DNA from: Flavobacterium segetis
Lineage (GTDB): Bacteria > Bacteroidota > Bacteroidia > Flavobacteriales > Flavobacteriaceae
Length of the DNA stretch: 64,000 bases
Direction: 5' to 3'
Assembly: GCF_900129575.1 (NCBI RefSeq)
Contig: NZ_FQWE01000003.1
Span: 1-64,000 of the forward strand
The translations under genes were made by a program, and so were the position numbers. This document shows, one piece after another, positions 46,201 through 53,557 of this stretch. The number at the start of each line of letters is the position of its first letter. Positions within the stretch are counted from its first letter, which is position 1. The notes under the pieces are model-generated. The model made no database searches, was not told where the DNA came from, and was given only the letters and a program-made list of their open reading frames with translations.

Positions 46201-46641
46201 ACAATAAAATCAGAAAATTTTCCCGAAAAAAATTATGAGATTACAGGATTTCAACTTGCTCCAAAGATTACCTATTTATTTTCAAAAAATACGAGCTGGG
46301 ATATTTTTTATGAACTTCAAAATAAAAATAATCAAATAGGAATTTTCGAAGAACTAACTCAAAATCGTTTTGGAACTGCCTTTGCTTATGCTAGTGAAAA
46401 AAAATTTACTATGAATAGCGAAATTTCTTATTACCAGAATAAATTTAGTGGAAATGAATTTTCAGCTGTGGGTTTTCAAATGCTGGAAGGACTGCAAACA
46501 GGACAAAACTTGACTTGGAAACTACTTTTGCAAAAAAATATTACGCAGTTCTTAGATATTAATTTTAATTATCAAGGTAGGAAAAGTGAAACTAGCCAAG
46601 CCATCCATACTGGAAATGTACAATTGCGCGCTTATTTTTAA
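43210..46641 (+). CDS. Large predicted outer-membrane beta-barrel protein (1143 residues)
   Basis: The signal peptide (KKLLFWIAISCFSGLQAQ) is followed by a beta-rich N-terminal part of about 120 residues. A conserved-looking block GSITRGITIGNNQ at 141-153 leads into SNLDLQITGKISEKVSLRAS. The rest has alternating aromatic/polar strands and a terminal phenylalanine (VQLRAYF), typical of outer-membrane barrels. The GSITRG block resembles segments seen in very large Bacteroidota outer-membrane proteins such as SprA, but the whole is much shorter than SprA. No function is claimed. A glycosyltransferase gene follows closely on the same strand. Confidence 0.75.
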   Translation: MFKKLLFWIAISCFSGLQAQEINLLYKSKKMFLSRDTLYIEKGSINPSFFKLFDANGQPIDSSQFKINFKKGTLIFNSETTISSDSITVEYLNFPELLTKEYRIYDPSRVIENPSGLGNLYAVENPKSKLNVPFDGLNTSGSITRGITIGNNQNAVLNSNLDLQITGKISEKVSLRASIQDSNIPLQDGGYSQKLDQFDNVFMELFSNEWNIRAGDIFLENRKSQFLNFNKKVQGLSTSFNFGSETNKTNVFASASLVRGQYAKSNIVGQEGNQGPYKLKGQNGELYVLVISGSERVYVNGLLLKRGENNDYTIDYNAGEIIFTPLFTITSEMRIAIEYQYSDRNYTRFVTYAGATHENKSWSFGAYVYSENDQKNQPLQQNLSAEQAQILVEAGDNSNLMVAPSAYSDTYSENKVLYKKTIFNGVEIYEFSNDKLDELFNVRFTLVGANAGNYIITNSTNITRVYQYIEPVNGIPQGNYEPIIPLIAPTKIQVATFLGKYKPGDKTAVDFEIGISNNDKNLFSTINDDNNKGLATKINAKQRIFSKKWKLDAFTNYQYIQKNFQAIERLYTIEFDRDWNLGTAGIGNQSLLISGLQLDLNPKINSQNQGKILYQFEKLDFSENFSGNRHILDGLFQLKKWSFLNQGSFLKSESSEFSSQFLRNQSRLRFHFNKNWIGSTMRLENNQEKNKATNQFSALSQKFTEYGIYTGRGDSTKVFVELGFLKRTNDSLQNGIIKRVNASQSFQLKSKLIQNNKSDLSLYANYRILDFEDPTRKKESSLNSRIVYTDRFFNQLIQNTTVYETNSGSIPQQEFSYLEVPVGQGVYTWNDYNSNGIQELQEFEIAPFIDQAKFIRVFLPNRIYIKTLQNKFSQSITFNPNQWQNEKGLKKLISYFYNQTAFIIDRKNRSDGTTFDLNPFSNSNENVLGLNSSLRNSLFYNRGKQDHSVTYTYLKNNTKNLLSIGSQQATNSSNQLQYAHLYRKSWLFGFFTKTIQTTIKSENFPEKNYEITGFQLAPKITYLFSKNTSWDIFYELQNKNNQIGIFEELTQNRFGTAFAYASEKKFTMNSEISYYQNKFSGNEFSAVGFQMLEGLQTGQNLTWKLLLQKNITQFLDINFNYQGRKSETSQAIHTGNVQLRAYF

Positions 46642-46701
46642 ATTAAAGATAGTTTGTCAATTGAAGTTTTCATAACACTATTCTCAATGAGTCCTAAGTC
46701 T

Positions 46702-47751
46702 ATGAAAAAAACAATATTAATTGCGCCTCTAAATTGGGGATTAGGTCATGCAACAAGATGTATTCCTATAATAGAGGCTTTATTGGAAAATAATTATAAC
46801 CCAATAATTGCTTCAGATGGAAAAGCATTATTAGTATTAAAAAAAGAGTTCCCTGAGTTAATATCTCTTGAGCTTCCCTCCTACCAAATTGAGTATCCAA
46901 AAAATGGTAAAAATCTAAAATGGAAATTATTTCAAAATGGCTTGAAAACTATTCGAGCGGTTCAGCAAGAAAAAAAAATAATTGCAAAGTGGATCAAAGA
47001 TTATAGAATAAGCGGCATTATTTCAGATAACAGACTGGGAGCTTACAACAGCGAAGTTCCATCCATTTATATTACCCATCAATTGAAAGTGATGTCAGGA
47101 AATACGACTTGGATTAGTAGTAAAATACACCAACAATTCATAAAAAAATATACTGAATGTTGGGTTCCTGATTTTAAAACTGAGCCAACTCTCAGCGGTA
47201 AACTTGGACATTTAGCAAAAACTAGCTTAAAAATTAAATACATTGATCCTTTGAGTCGCCTGTATAAAAAAGATATGCCAATAAAGTATGACCTAATGAT
47301 TATTCTTTCTGGACCAGAACCACAGCGCGGACTTCTTGAGGCAAAACTAAAAAAAGAAGTTTTGAAATATGAAGGTCAAATCGTTTTTATAAAAGGTGTG
47401 ATTGAAGAAAATCAAATAAAAAAACAAGAAAAAAATGTAACCCTTTATAATTTTATGACTTCTAAAGAACTTGAAGAAACTTTTAATTCTAGCGAACTAA
47501 TTCTTTGTCGCTCTGGTTACACTACAATAATGGATTTAGCGCAATTGCAAAAAAAAGCATTTTTTATTCCCACGCCAGGACAATTTGAACAAGAATATTT
47601 AGCCCAAAAAATGCAAGTAGAAAATTTAATTCCCTTCTCAAAGCAGGATGATTTTAAAATGGAACATCTTCAAAAAATTATTCGTTTCGAAGGGTTGCCA
47701 AAAATAAATTCAGCGAATAATTGGAAAATGTTATTTCAGGTTTTTCAATAA
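46702..47751 (+). CDS. GT28/MurG-like glycosyltransferase
   Basis: This 349-residue protein has the GT-B fold opening ILIAPLNWGLGHATRCIPIIEALLE (nucleotide-sugar transferases such as MurG). The donor-binding C-terminal half includes LILCRSGYTTIMDLAQLQKKAFFIPTPGQFEQEYLAQ, as in MurG-type enzymes. It is separate from the peptidoglycan MurG, judging from length and divergent motifs. The frame extends to a TTG at 46654 and has another ATG at 46687; 46702 gives the cleanest N-terminus. It follows the outer-membrane protein gene by 60 bp, so a shared transcript is likely. Confidence 0.8.
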   Translation: MKKTILIAPLNWGLGHATRCIPIIEALLENNYNPIIASDGKALLVLKKEFPELISLELPSYQIEYPKNGKNLKWKLFQNGLKTIRAVQQEKKIIAKWIKDYRISGIISDNRLGAYNSEVPSIYITHQLKVMSGNTTWISSKIHQQFIKKYTECWVPDFKTEPTLSGKLGHLAKTSLKIKYIDPLSRLYKKDMPIKYDLMIILSGPEPQRGLLEAKLKKEVLKYEGQIVFIKGVIEENQIKKQEKNVTLYNFMTSKELEETFNSSELILCRSGYTTIMDLAQLQKKAFFIPTPGQFEQEYLAQKMQVENLIPFSKQDDFKMEHLQKIIRFEGLPKINSANNWKMLFQVFQ

Positions 47752-47812
47752 TAAAGTTTAAAAGATCACTTTCTAAAAATCAATATTCCTCTTTTATTTT
47801 ATCCAAAAAATA

Positions 47813-47820
47813 TATCTTTG
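47813..47820 (+). promoter_or_regulatory. -7 promoter box (TATCTTTG) for rdgB
   Basis: A full TAnnTTTG match lies 24 nt before the ATG at 47845. An upstream TTG start at 47818 overlaps the box and is therefore rejected. Confidence 0.55.
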
Positions 47821-47844
47821 AGGTCTAATTATAAAGTCTCAAAA

Positions 47845-48423
47845 ATGCAAATTGTCTTTGCTTCTAGCAATAAAAACAAAATATTTGAAATGCAGAGTAT
47901 GCTTCCTAATGCTATCAAAATTCTTAGTTTAGAAGATATTGGTTGCCTCGAAGATATTCCAGAAACCGCAGATACTATTGAAGGTAACGCAATTTTAAAA
48001 GTAAATTATGTAAGCAGTAAATATGGTTGCGATTGCTTTGCTGATGATACAGGCTTAGAAGTTGAAATCTTAAATGGCGTACCTGGCGTATATTCAGCTC
48101 GATATGCTGGAGAACAACGCAGTGCTGAGGACAACATGAATAAATTACTGACTGCACTTGTAAACAAAGACAATAGAAATGCACGTTTTAAAACGGTAAT
48201 AGCTTTAAACATTAACGGTATTCAAAAATTATTTACAGGAGTTGCAGAAGGCGAAATTACAATTAAACAGTCTGGAGATGGAGGATTTGGCTATGATCCT
48301 ATTTTTAAACCAAAAGGTTATGAGAAAACATTTGCAGAATTATCGCTAGAAATAAAAAATGAAATTAGTCATAGAGGTAAAGCGACGAAACAATTGCTTG
48401 ATTATCTCACAAAACTTGGATAA
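47845..48423 (+). CDS. rdgB: XTP/dITP pyrophosphatase (RdgB/HAM1)
   Basis: This 192-residue house-cleaning enzyme hydrolyses dITP, ITP and XTP. Motifs are FASSNKNKIFEMQSML at the start, FADDTGLEVEILNGVPGVYSARYAGEQRS, and the C-terminal GDGGFGYDPIFKPKGYEKTFAELSLEIKNEISHRGKA. Full length and intact. Confidence 0.95.
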   Translation: MQIVFASSNKNKIFEMQSMLPNAIKILSLEDIGCLEDIPETADTIEGNAILKVNYVSSKYGCDCFADDTGLEVEILNGVPGVYSARYAGEQRSAEDNMNKLLTALVNKDNRNARFKTVIALNINGIQKLFTGVAEGEITIKQSGDGGFGYDPIFKPKGYEKTFAELSLEIKNEISHRGKATKQLLDYLTKLG

Positions 48424-48588
48424 TTAAACATTTCTTCATTATTTACGTGCGAAAATTATTCTATAGTAAAGTAATTAAGCTCTAAATTGATTAACCAAAT
48501 TTTCTAAATTCATTATTAAAAACATAACAATCTGATAATCAAATCACAATTTCTTAAAGTAGCATTAGTTTATATAAATAATTTAGAG

Positions 48589-48596
48589 TAATTTTG
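48589..48596 (+). promoter_or_regulatory. -7 promoter box (TAATTTTG) for the DEAD-box helicase gene
   Basis: A full TAnnTTTG match lies 21 nt before the ATG at 48618. The apparent upstream start at 48594 lies within this box and is rejected. Confidence 0.55.
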
Positions 48597-48617
48597 CACC
48601 CTATTTTAAAAATACAT

Positions 48618-50555
48618 ATGAATAAATTTGAACAATTAGGATTGAGTGAATCGTTACTGAAGGCGATTTTAGATCTAGGATTTGAAAGTCCGACCGAAGT
48701 ACAGGAGAAAGCGATTCCCCTATTATTGGAAAAAGATACAGATATGGTTGCGTTGGCTCAGACAGGGACAGGGAAAACGGCAGCTTTTGGTTTTCCAGTT
48801 ATCCAAAAAATTGATGCTGACAACAGAAACACACAAGCATTAATTTTATCTCCAACTCGCGAACTTTGTTTGCAGATTACCAACGAAATTAAAAACTACT
48901 CTAAATACGAAAAAGGTATTAATGTGGTAGCAGTTTACGGTGGAGCTAGCATTACAGACCAAGCGAGAGACATAAAGAGAGGTGCACAAATTATTGTGGC
49001 AACTCCAGGAAGAATGCAAGATATGATTAATAGAGGTTTAGTAAACATCTCTCAAATTAATTATTGTATTCTTGACGAAGCTGACGAAATGTTGAATATG
49101 GGTTTCTACGAGGACATCGTAAACATTCTTTCTACCACGCCAGACGACAAAAACACATGGTTATTCTCTGCAACAATGCCTGCTGAAGTAGCGCGTATTG
49201 GAAAACAGTTCATGAAAGATCCAATTGAAATTACTGTTGGAACTAAAAATTCAGGTTCAGCTACCGTTTCTCACGAATTTTATTTAGTAAATGCACGCGA
49301 TCGTTACGAAGCTTTGAAGCGTTTAGCTGATGCCAATCCAGACATTTTCTCAGTAGTTTTTTGTCGTACCAAAAGAGATACGCAAGCCGTTGCTGAAAAA
49401 TTAATTGAAGATGGTTATAGCGCAGCAGCTTTGCATGGAGATTTATCTCAAGCACAACGTGATGGGGTAATGAAATCTTTTAGAGGAAGACAAATTCAAA
49501 TGCTTGTAGCTACTGATGTTGCGGCACGTGGAATTGACGTTGATAACATCACTCACGTAGTAAATTACCAATTACCTGACGAAATTGAAACGTACAACCA
49601 CCGTTCAGGTCGTACGGGTCGTGCTGGAAAATTAGGAACTTCGATTGTAATTGTAACTAAAAGTGAATTGCGTAAAATTTCTTCTATTGAAAGAATTATT
49701 AAGCAAAAATTTGAAGAGAAAACGATTCCTTCTGGAATAGAAATTTGCGAAATTCAATTGTTACACTTAGCTACTAAAATTAAGGATACTGAAGTTGATC
49801 ATGAAATTGACAACTACTTACCAGCAATTAATAGCGTTCTTGAAGGTTTATCAAAAGAGGAATTGATCAAGAAAATGGTATCAGTTGAATTCAACCGCTT
49901 TATCAATTACTATAAGAAAACTAGAGATATATCTACTCAATCTGGCGAAAGACGCGAGCGTGATGATAGAGATGGTGCTCCAAGAGAAAACAATAATGGT
50001 GGTGCAACAAGATATTTTGTGAACATAGGTTCTAGAGATAATTTTGATTGGATGTCACTGAAAGATTATTTGAAAGAAACATTAGACTTAGGTCGTGATG
50101 ACGTTTTCAAAGTAGATGTAAAAGAAGGTTTCTCTTTCTTTAACACTGATCCAGAGCACACAGATAAAGTAATGGAAATATTGAATAACGTACAATTAGA
50201 AGGACGTAGAATCAATGTTGAAATTTCTAAAAATGACGGTGGCGGAAGACGTGACCATAATGGAAGAAGCTCAGGTGGAAGTTTTGGCGGTGGAAGAAGT
50301 TCTGCTCCAAGACGTGAAGGTAGCTTTGCTCCAAGACGTGAAGGTTCTTCAGGTGGCGGATTTAGAAGCGACAGAAATTCAGCTCCAAGAGAAGGTGGGT
50401 TTGGCGGAAGAAGTGATTCAAGAAGCTCAGCTCCAAGAAGAGAAGGTGGTTTTACATCTGATAGACCAAGAACCGAAGGATCATCTGATAGAGCACCAAG
50501 ACGCTCTGAAAGCTTTGGTGATTCACCAAGACCTAGAAGACCAAGAAAAGAGTAG
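48618..50555 (+). CDS. DEAD-box ATP-dependent RNA helicase with DbpA-like and RGG-type tail
   Basis: This 645-residue helicase has a complete core: Q motif with FESPTEVQEKAIP, AQTGTGKTAAF (Walker A), PTRELCLQ, DEADEML, SAT, and HRSGRTGRAG (motif VI). Residues about 470-545 form a DbpA-like RNA-binding domain (ATRYFVNIGSRDNFDWMSLKDYLKE). A low-complexity Arg/Gly/Ser tail follows with repeated SAPRREG units. It resembles CsdA/DeaD-type helicases of ribosome assembly and cold adaptation; the exact role is inferred from family only. Confidence 0.93.
   Translation: MNKFEQLGLSESLLKAILDLGFESPTEVQEKAIPLLLEKDTDMVALAQTGTGKTAAFGFPVIQKIDADNRNTQALILSPTRELCLQITNEIKNYSKYEKGINVVAVYGGASITDQARDIKRGAQIIVATPGRMQDMINRGLVNISQINYCILDEADEMLNMGFYEDIVNILSTTPDDKNTWLFSATMPAEVARIGKQFMKDPIEITVGTKNSGSATVSHEFYLVNARDRYEALKRLADANPDIFSVVFCRTKRDTQAVAEKLIEDGYSAAALHGDLSQAQRDGVMKSFRGRQIQMLVATDVAARGIDVDNITHVVNYQLPDEIETYNHRSGRTGRAGKLGTSIVIVTKSELRKISSIERIIKQKFEEKTIPSGIEICEIQLLHLATKIKDTEVDHEIDNYLPAINSVLEGLSKEELIKKMVSVEFNRFINYYKKTRDISTQSGERRERDDRDGAPRENNNGGATRYFVNIGSRDNFDWMSLKDYLKETLDLGRDDVFKVDVKEGFSFFNTDPEHTDKVMEILNNVQLEGRRINVEISKNDGGGRRDHNGRSSGGSFGGGRSSAPRREGSFAPRREGSSGGGFRSDRNSAPREGGFGGRSDSRSSAPRREGGFTSDRPRTEGSSDRAPRRSESFGDSPRPRRPRKE
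50200..50550 (+). repeat. Repetitive Arg/Gly-rich tail of the helicase gene
   Basis: Several imperfect copies of a GCTCCAAGACGTGAAGGT-type unit encode SAPRREG/FAPRREG repeats. The region also stays open in a second plus-strand frame (50215-50568), which is a by-product of the low-complexity composition. Confidence 0.7.
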
Positions 50556-50643
50556 CATTCATTGTTAATCTTCTTATAATTATATTGAGAAACTACAAAA
50601 TATTTAATCCTGATTTATTACTTTTAAAGTCTTAAATTAGTAT

Positions 50644-51411
50644 ATGAAATATTTTGTAGTTTTCTTATTTATATTCCTATCGGCAACTGCTATTTCGCAA
50701 GTTAAAGAACCCTCCCACAAAGTAAACGCGATTATTATAAGCAATACCACTAAGCAACCATTAGTAGGTGTAAATATCATTAATGTCAATAAAGTAAGAG
50801 GAGCCACAACTGATTTAGATGGCTATTTTGAAATAGATGTTCAAGTAAATGACACTTTACATGTTACAAGTTTAGGTTTTCAGTCGCTACGAGTAAGAGT
50901 TACAAATGACTGGATAAAAAATATTACCACAAAAATTCAGCTTACTGAAAAAGCTATTGCTTTAGAGGAAGTAGTTATTCGTCCATTTAATTTAACTGGT
51001 TATCTAGAAGTTGATACAAAAATCATTCCCGTAAAAGAAAATTTTAGATACAGCATTTCTGGATTAACTCAAGGTTATGAAGCGGGACAATATTCTCCGA
51101 ATGCTTTTGGTAGAGTTCTAGGGTCCATTTTTAATCCTGCAGATGTTCTTTACAACTTCTTTGGTAAGAATCCTAAGGAACTCCGTAAACTCAAGGAGAT
51201 GAAGAAGGATGACACCGTTAGAAATCTTTTAGAATCAAAATTTGATCGTGAGATGATTTCAGTACTTTTAGGAGTGGAGAAAAATGAAATCGCAGAAATT
51301 TTACAACGTTGCAACTATTCAGAGTCATTTATACAAACCGCAAATGACCTTCAAATTATGGACGCGATAAGCGGCTGTTATGAAGAATACAAGATTTTGA
51401 AGAAAAAATAA
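50644..51411 (+). CDS. Carboxypeptidase-regulatory-like domain protein, exported
   Basis: This 255-residue protein has a signal peptide (FVVFLFIFLSATAISQ). A carboxypeptidase D-type regulatory domain (about 28-100) includes VNAIIISNTTKQPLVGVNIINVNKVRGATTDLDGYFEIDVQVNDTLHVTSLGFQS, as found at the start of TonB-dependent receptors. The rest (about 115-255) is not a receptor plug or barrel and is unrecognised. It is thus a stand-alone domain protein of the periplasm or surface, function unknown. Confidence 0.78.
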   Translation: MKYFVVFLFIFLSATAISQVKEPSHKVNAIIISNTTKQPLVGVNIINVNKVRGATTDLDGYFEIDVQVNDTLHVTSLGFQSLRVRVTNDWIKNITTKIQLTEKAIALEEVVIRPFNLTGYLEVDTKIIPVKENFRYSISGLTQGYEAGQYSPNAFGRVLGSIFNPADVLYNFFGKNPKELRKLKEMKKDDTVRNLLESKFDREMISVLLGVEKNEIAEILQRCNYSESFIQTANDLQIMDAISGCYEEYKILKKK

Positions 51412-51754
51412 CGAAAATAAAATTTCAATTGTCGAAAATAAATCTATTCCTTTGTAATAAAATTGAATGTTTTTAAACGAGATATCTTAAATTTTAATAT
51501 TGGTTTATTACTGTACTTGTTTTGAGTAAGAGACTTAATTAGTATATAAATAAATGCTTAGACAAAATAGTACCATCATTTTTTTATCAAAGTTAGAGTA
51601 GCAAATTAATTTTTATGATAAAAAATTTAGTTCAAATTTGTGAAATCTGTTTTAAAAAAAGTACTGCTATTGATTTTTACTATTTTTTGTTTCAAAATCA
51701 AAAAATAACCTATATTTACTCGCATAACAAACACTAATTTTAAATATCTAAATC
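51412..51754. other. 343-bp AT-rich intergenic region
   Basis: No gene is visible. Near its end, TTTG at 51686-51689 and TATATTTA at 51711-51718, 21 bp apart, form a plausible promoter for the small gene at 51755. Confidence 0.5.
51686..51718 (+). promoter_or_regulatory. Promoter for the small lysine-rich protein gene
   Basis: TTTG, 21 bp, then TATATTTA (one mismatch to TAnnTTTG). The ATG of the 36-codon gene lies 36 nt downstream of the -7 box. Confidence 0.5.
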
Positions 51755-51865
51755 ATGGCAAAAAGTCAAGACGCAAAGAAAACTGCGAAAAAGGAGCCTT
51801 TAAAAACAGCAAAGGAAAAGAAAGAAGAAAAAAGAGATAAGAAAAATTCTCCAAAAAGAGATTAA
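51755..51865 (+). CDS. Small lysine-rich protein (36 residues)
   Basis: An ATG-initiated ORF runs to a TAA at 51863-51865. It encodes a product starting MAKSQDAKKTAKKEPLKT and ending NSPKRD, with about 40% lysine plus Arg, Glu and Asp and no hydrophobic core. It has its own promoter-like pair upstream and a strong hairpin terminator 9 bp downstream, which argues that it is a real transcription unit. Likely intrinsically disordered, perhaps nucleic-acid or ribosome associated; function unknown. It is below usual gene-calling lengths. Confidence 0.65.
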   Translation: MAKSQDAKKTAKKEPLKTAKEKKEEKRDKKNSPKRD

Positions 51866-51873
51866 TTTCTAAT

Positions 51874-51909
51874 AAAAAAGGCTGTCAAGTTTTACTGACA
51901 GCCTTTTTT
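51874..51909. terminator. Bidirectional terminator between the small gene and guaB
   Basis: A perfect 14-bp stem (AAAAAAGGCTGTCA and its complement, arms 51874-51887 and 51896-51909) has an 8-nt loop and T-runs on both strands. It serves the small plus-strand gene and minus-strand guaB. Confidence 0.92.
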
Positions 51910-51926
51910 GTGTTCTAAAATATTAT

Positions 51927-53399
51927 TTATCTAGAATAATTCGGAGCTTCTTTTGTGATGGTTACATTATGAGGATGACTTTCATTAATTCCACTAGCAG
52001 TAATTCGAACAAAACGACCCGTTTCTTGGAGAGTTGGAATATCTTTTGAACCACAATAACCCATACCAGCACGCAGTCCGCCTATGAATTGTTGCATGCT
52101 TTCATTCAGCTCCCCTTTGTAAGGCACGCGACCTACAATTCCTTCAGGGACTAATTTTTTAACATCATCTTCTACATCTTGAAAATAACGATCCTTTGAA
52201 CCTTCTTGCATCGCTTCAACTGAACCCATTCCCCTGTAGGACTTGAATTTTCTTCCTTCAAAAATAATAGTTTCACCAGGAGATTCCATAGTTCCAGCTA
52301 AAAGTGAACCTAACATAACGCAATCAGCACCTGCAGCGATAGCTTTAGGAATATCACCTGTGTAACGAATTCCACCATCAGCGATAACCGGAACACCAGA
52401 TCCTTTGATAGCCGCAGCTACTTCAAGAACCGCAGAAAACTGAGGAAAACCAACACCAGCAACGATACGAGTGGTACAAATGGAACCAGGTCCTATTCCC
52501 ACTTTTACACCATCAGCTCCATTTTCGACTAAAAATTTAGCTGCTTCCGGTGTGGCAATATTACCTACAATTACATCTATTTGCGGAAATTTACTTTTTA
52601 CTTCTTTTAAAACATTTACAACTCCTTGAGTGTGTCCATGCGCTGTATCTATAATGATAGCATCAACACCAGCCTTTACTAATGCCTCAGCTCTTTGGAC
52701 CGCATCACCTGTTACACCAATTGCTGCAGCAACACGTAAGCGACCATATACATCTTTATTTGCAATAGGTTTTTGTGTGAGCTTCGTTATATCTCTAAAT
52801 GTAATTAATCCAACTAATTTATAGTCCTTATTTACAACAGGTAATTTTTCGATTTTATGCCCTTGTAAAACTACCTCAGCTTGTTCTAAAGAAGTTCCCT
52901 CTGCAACAGTAACTAGATTTTGGGTAGTCATTACCTCAACAATAGGTCGAGAAATATTTTTTTCAAAACGTAAATCTCTATTAGTCACTATGCCTTTTAG
53001 AATTTGGTTTTCATCAACAATAGGGATTCCACCTATTCCAAATTCTTTCATTGCATTTTTGGCATCAGCCACGGTTGATGTCAACGGTAAAGTAACAGGA
53101 TCGATAATCATTCCTGATTCTGCACGTTTAACTTTTCTAACCTTTGCAGCTTGCTGCTCTATGGTCATATTTTTATGCAAAACGCCTATTCCTCCTTCTT
53201 GAGCCATAGCGATTGCCATTGCACTTTCGGTAACTGTATCCATAGCAGCAGATACAATAGGAACGTTTAATGTTATATTTCGAGAAAATTTTGATTTGAT
53301 ACTCACTTCGCGCGGAAGCACATTCGAGTAATTTGGAACTAATAGGACATCATCGTAAGTTAATCCTTCACCGATAATCTTAGTGTTGTGTGCGATCAT
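51927..53399 (-). CDS. guaB: Inosine-5'-monophosphate dehydrogenase
   Basis: This 490-residue enzyme oxidises IMP to XMP, the committed step of GMP synthesis. The TIM-barrel core begins [14 protein letters not shown], and a CBS-domain pair is inserted at about 93-210. The catalytic loop [17 protein letters not shown] carries the active-site cysteine, followed by [15 protein letters not shown] and the flap [25 protein letters not shown] box at 53429-53436 precedes it. Confidence 0.96.
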   Translation of the reverse strand: MIAHNTKIIGEGLTYDDVLLVPNYSNVLPREVSIKSKFSRNITLNVPIVSAAMDTVTESAMAIAMAQEGGIGVLHKNMTIEQQAAKVRKVKRAESGMIIDPVTLPLTSTVADAKNAMKEFGIGGIPIVDENQILKGIVTNRDLRFEKNISRPIVEVMTTQNLVTVAEGTSLEQAEVVLQGHKIEKLPVVNKDYKLVGLITFRDITKLTQKPIANKDVYGRLRVAAAIGVTGDAVQRAEALVKAGVDAIIIDTAHGHTQGVVNVLKEVKSKFPQIDVIVGNIATPEAAKFLVENGADGVKVGIGPGSICTTRIVAGVGFPQFSAVLEVAAAIKGSGVPVIADGGIRYTGDIPKAIAAGADCVMLGSLLAGTMESPGETIIFEGRKFKSYRGMGSVEAMQEGSKDRYFQDVEDDVKKLVPEGIVGRVPYKGELNESMQQFIGGLRAGMGYCGSKDIPTLQETGRFVRITASGINESHPHNVTITKEAPNYSR

Positions 53400-53428
53400 T
53401 GCAATTGTACTTGGAGATTAATTGCGTG

Positions 53429-53436
53429 CAAATATA
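53429..53436 (-). promoter_or_regulatory. -7 promoter box (TATATTTG) for guaB
   Basis: A full TAnnTTTG match on the minus strand lies 29 nt before the guaB ATG. Confidence 0.5.
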
Positions 53437-53557
53437 AACAATCTTAAGCAAAAAAGCTCTTGTTTTTGGATTAAATAATTAAATTGCAGTTCAAACTCAA
53501 TTATTTGCAACTCAGCAATACTTGGTTTCTGATCTATAATTAAAATTCCTAAATGTT

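Noticed and set aside
50215..50568. Plus-strand 117-codon frame overlapping the helicase tail
   Set aside because: It is the second frame of the repetitive Arg/Gly tail; the helicase frame is clearly the coding one.
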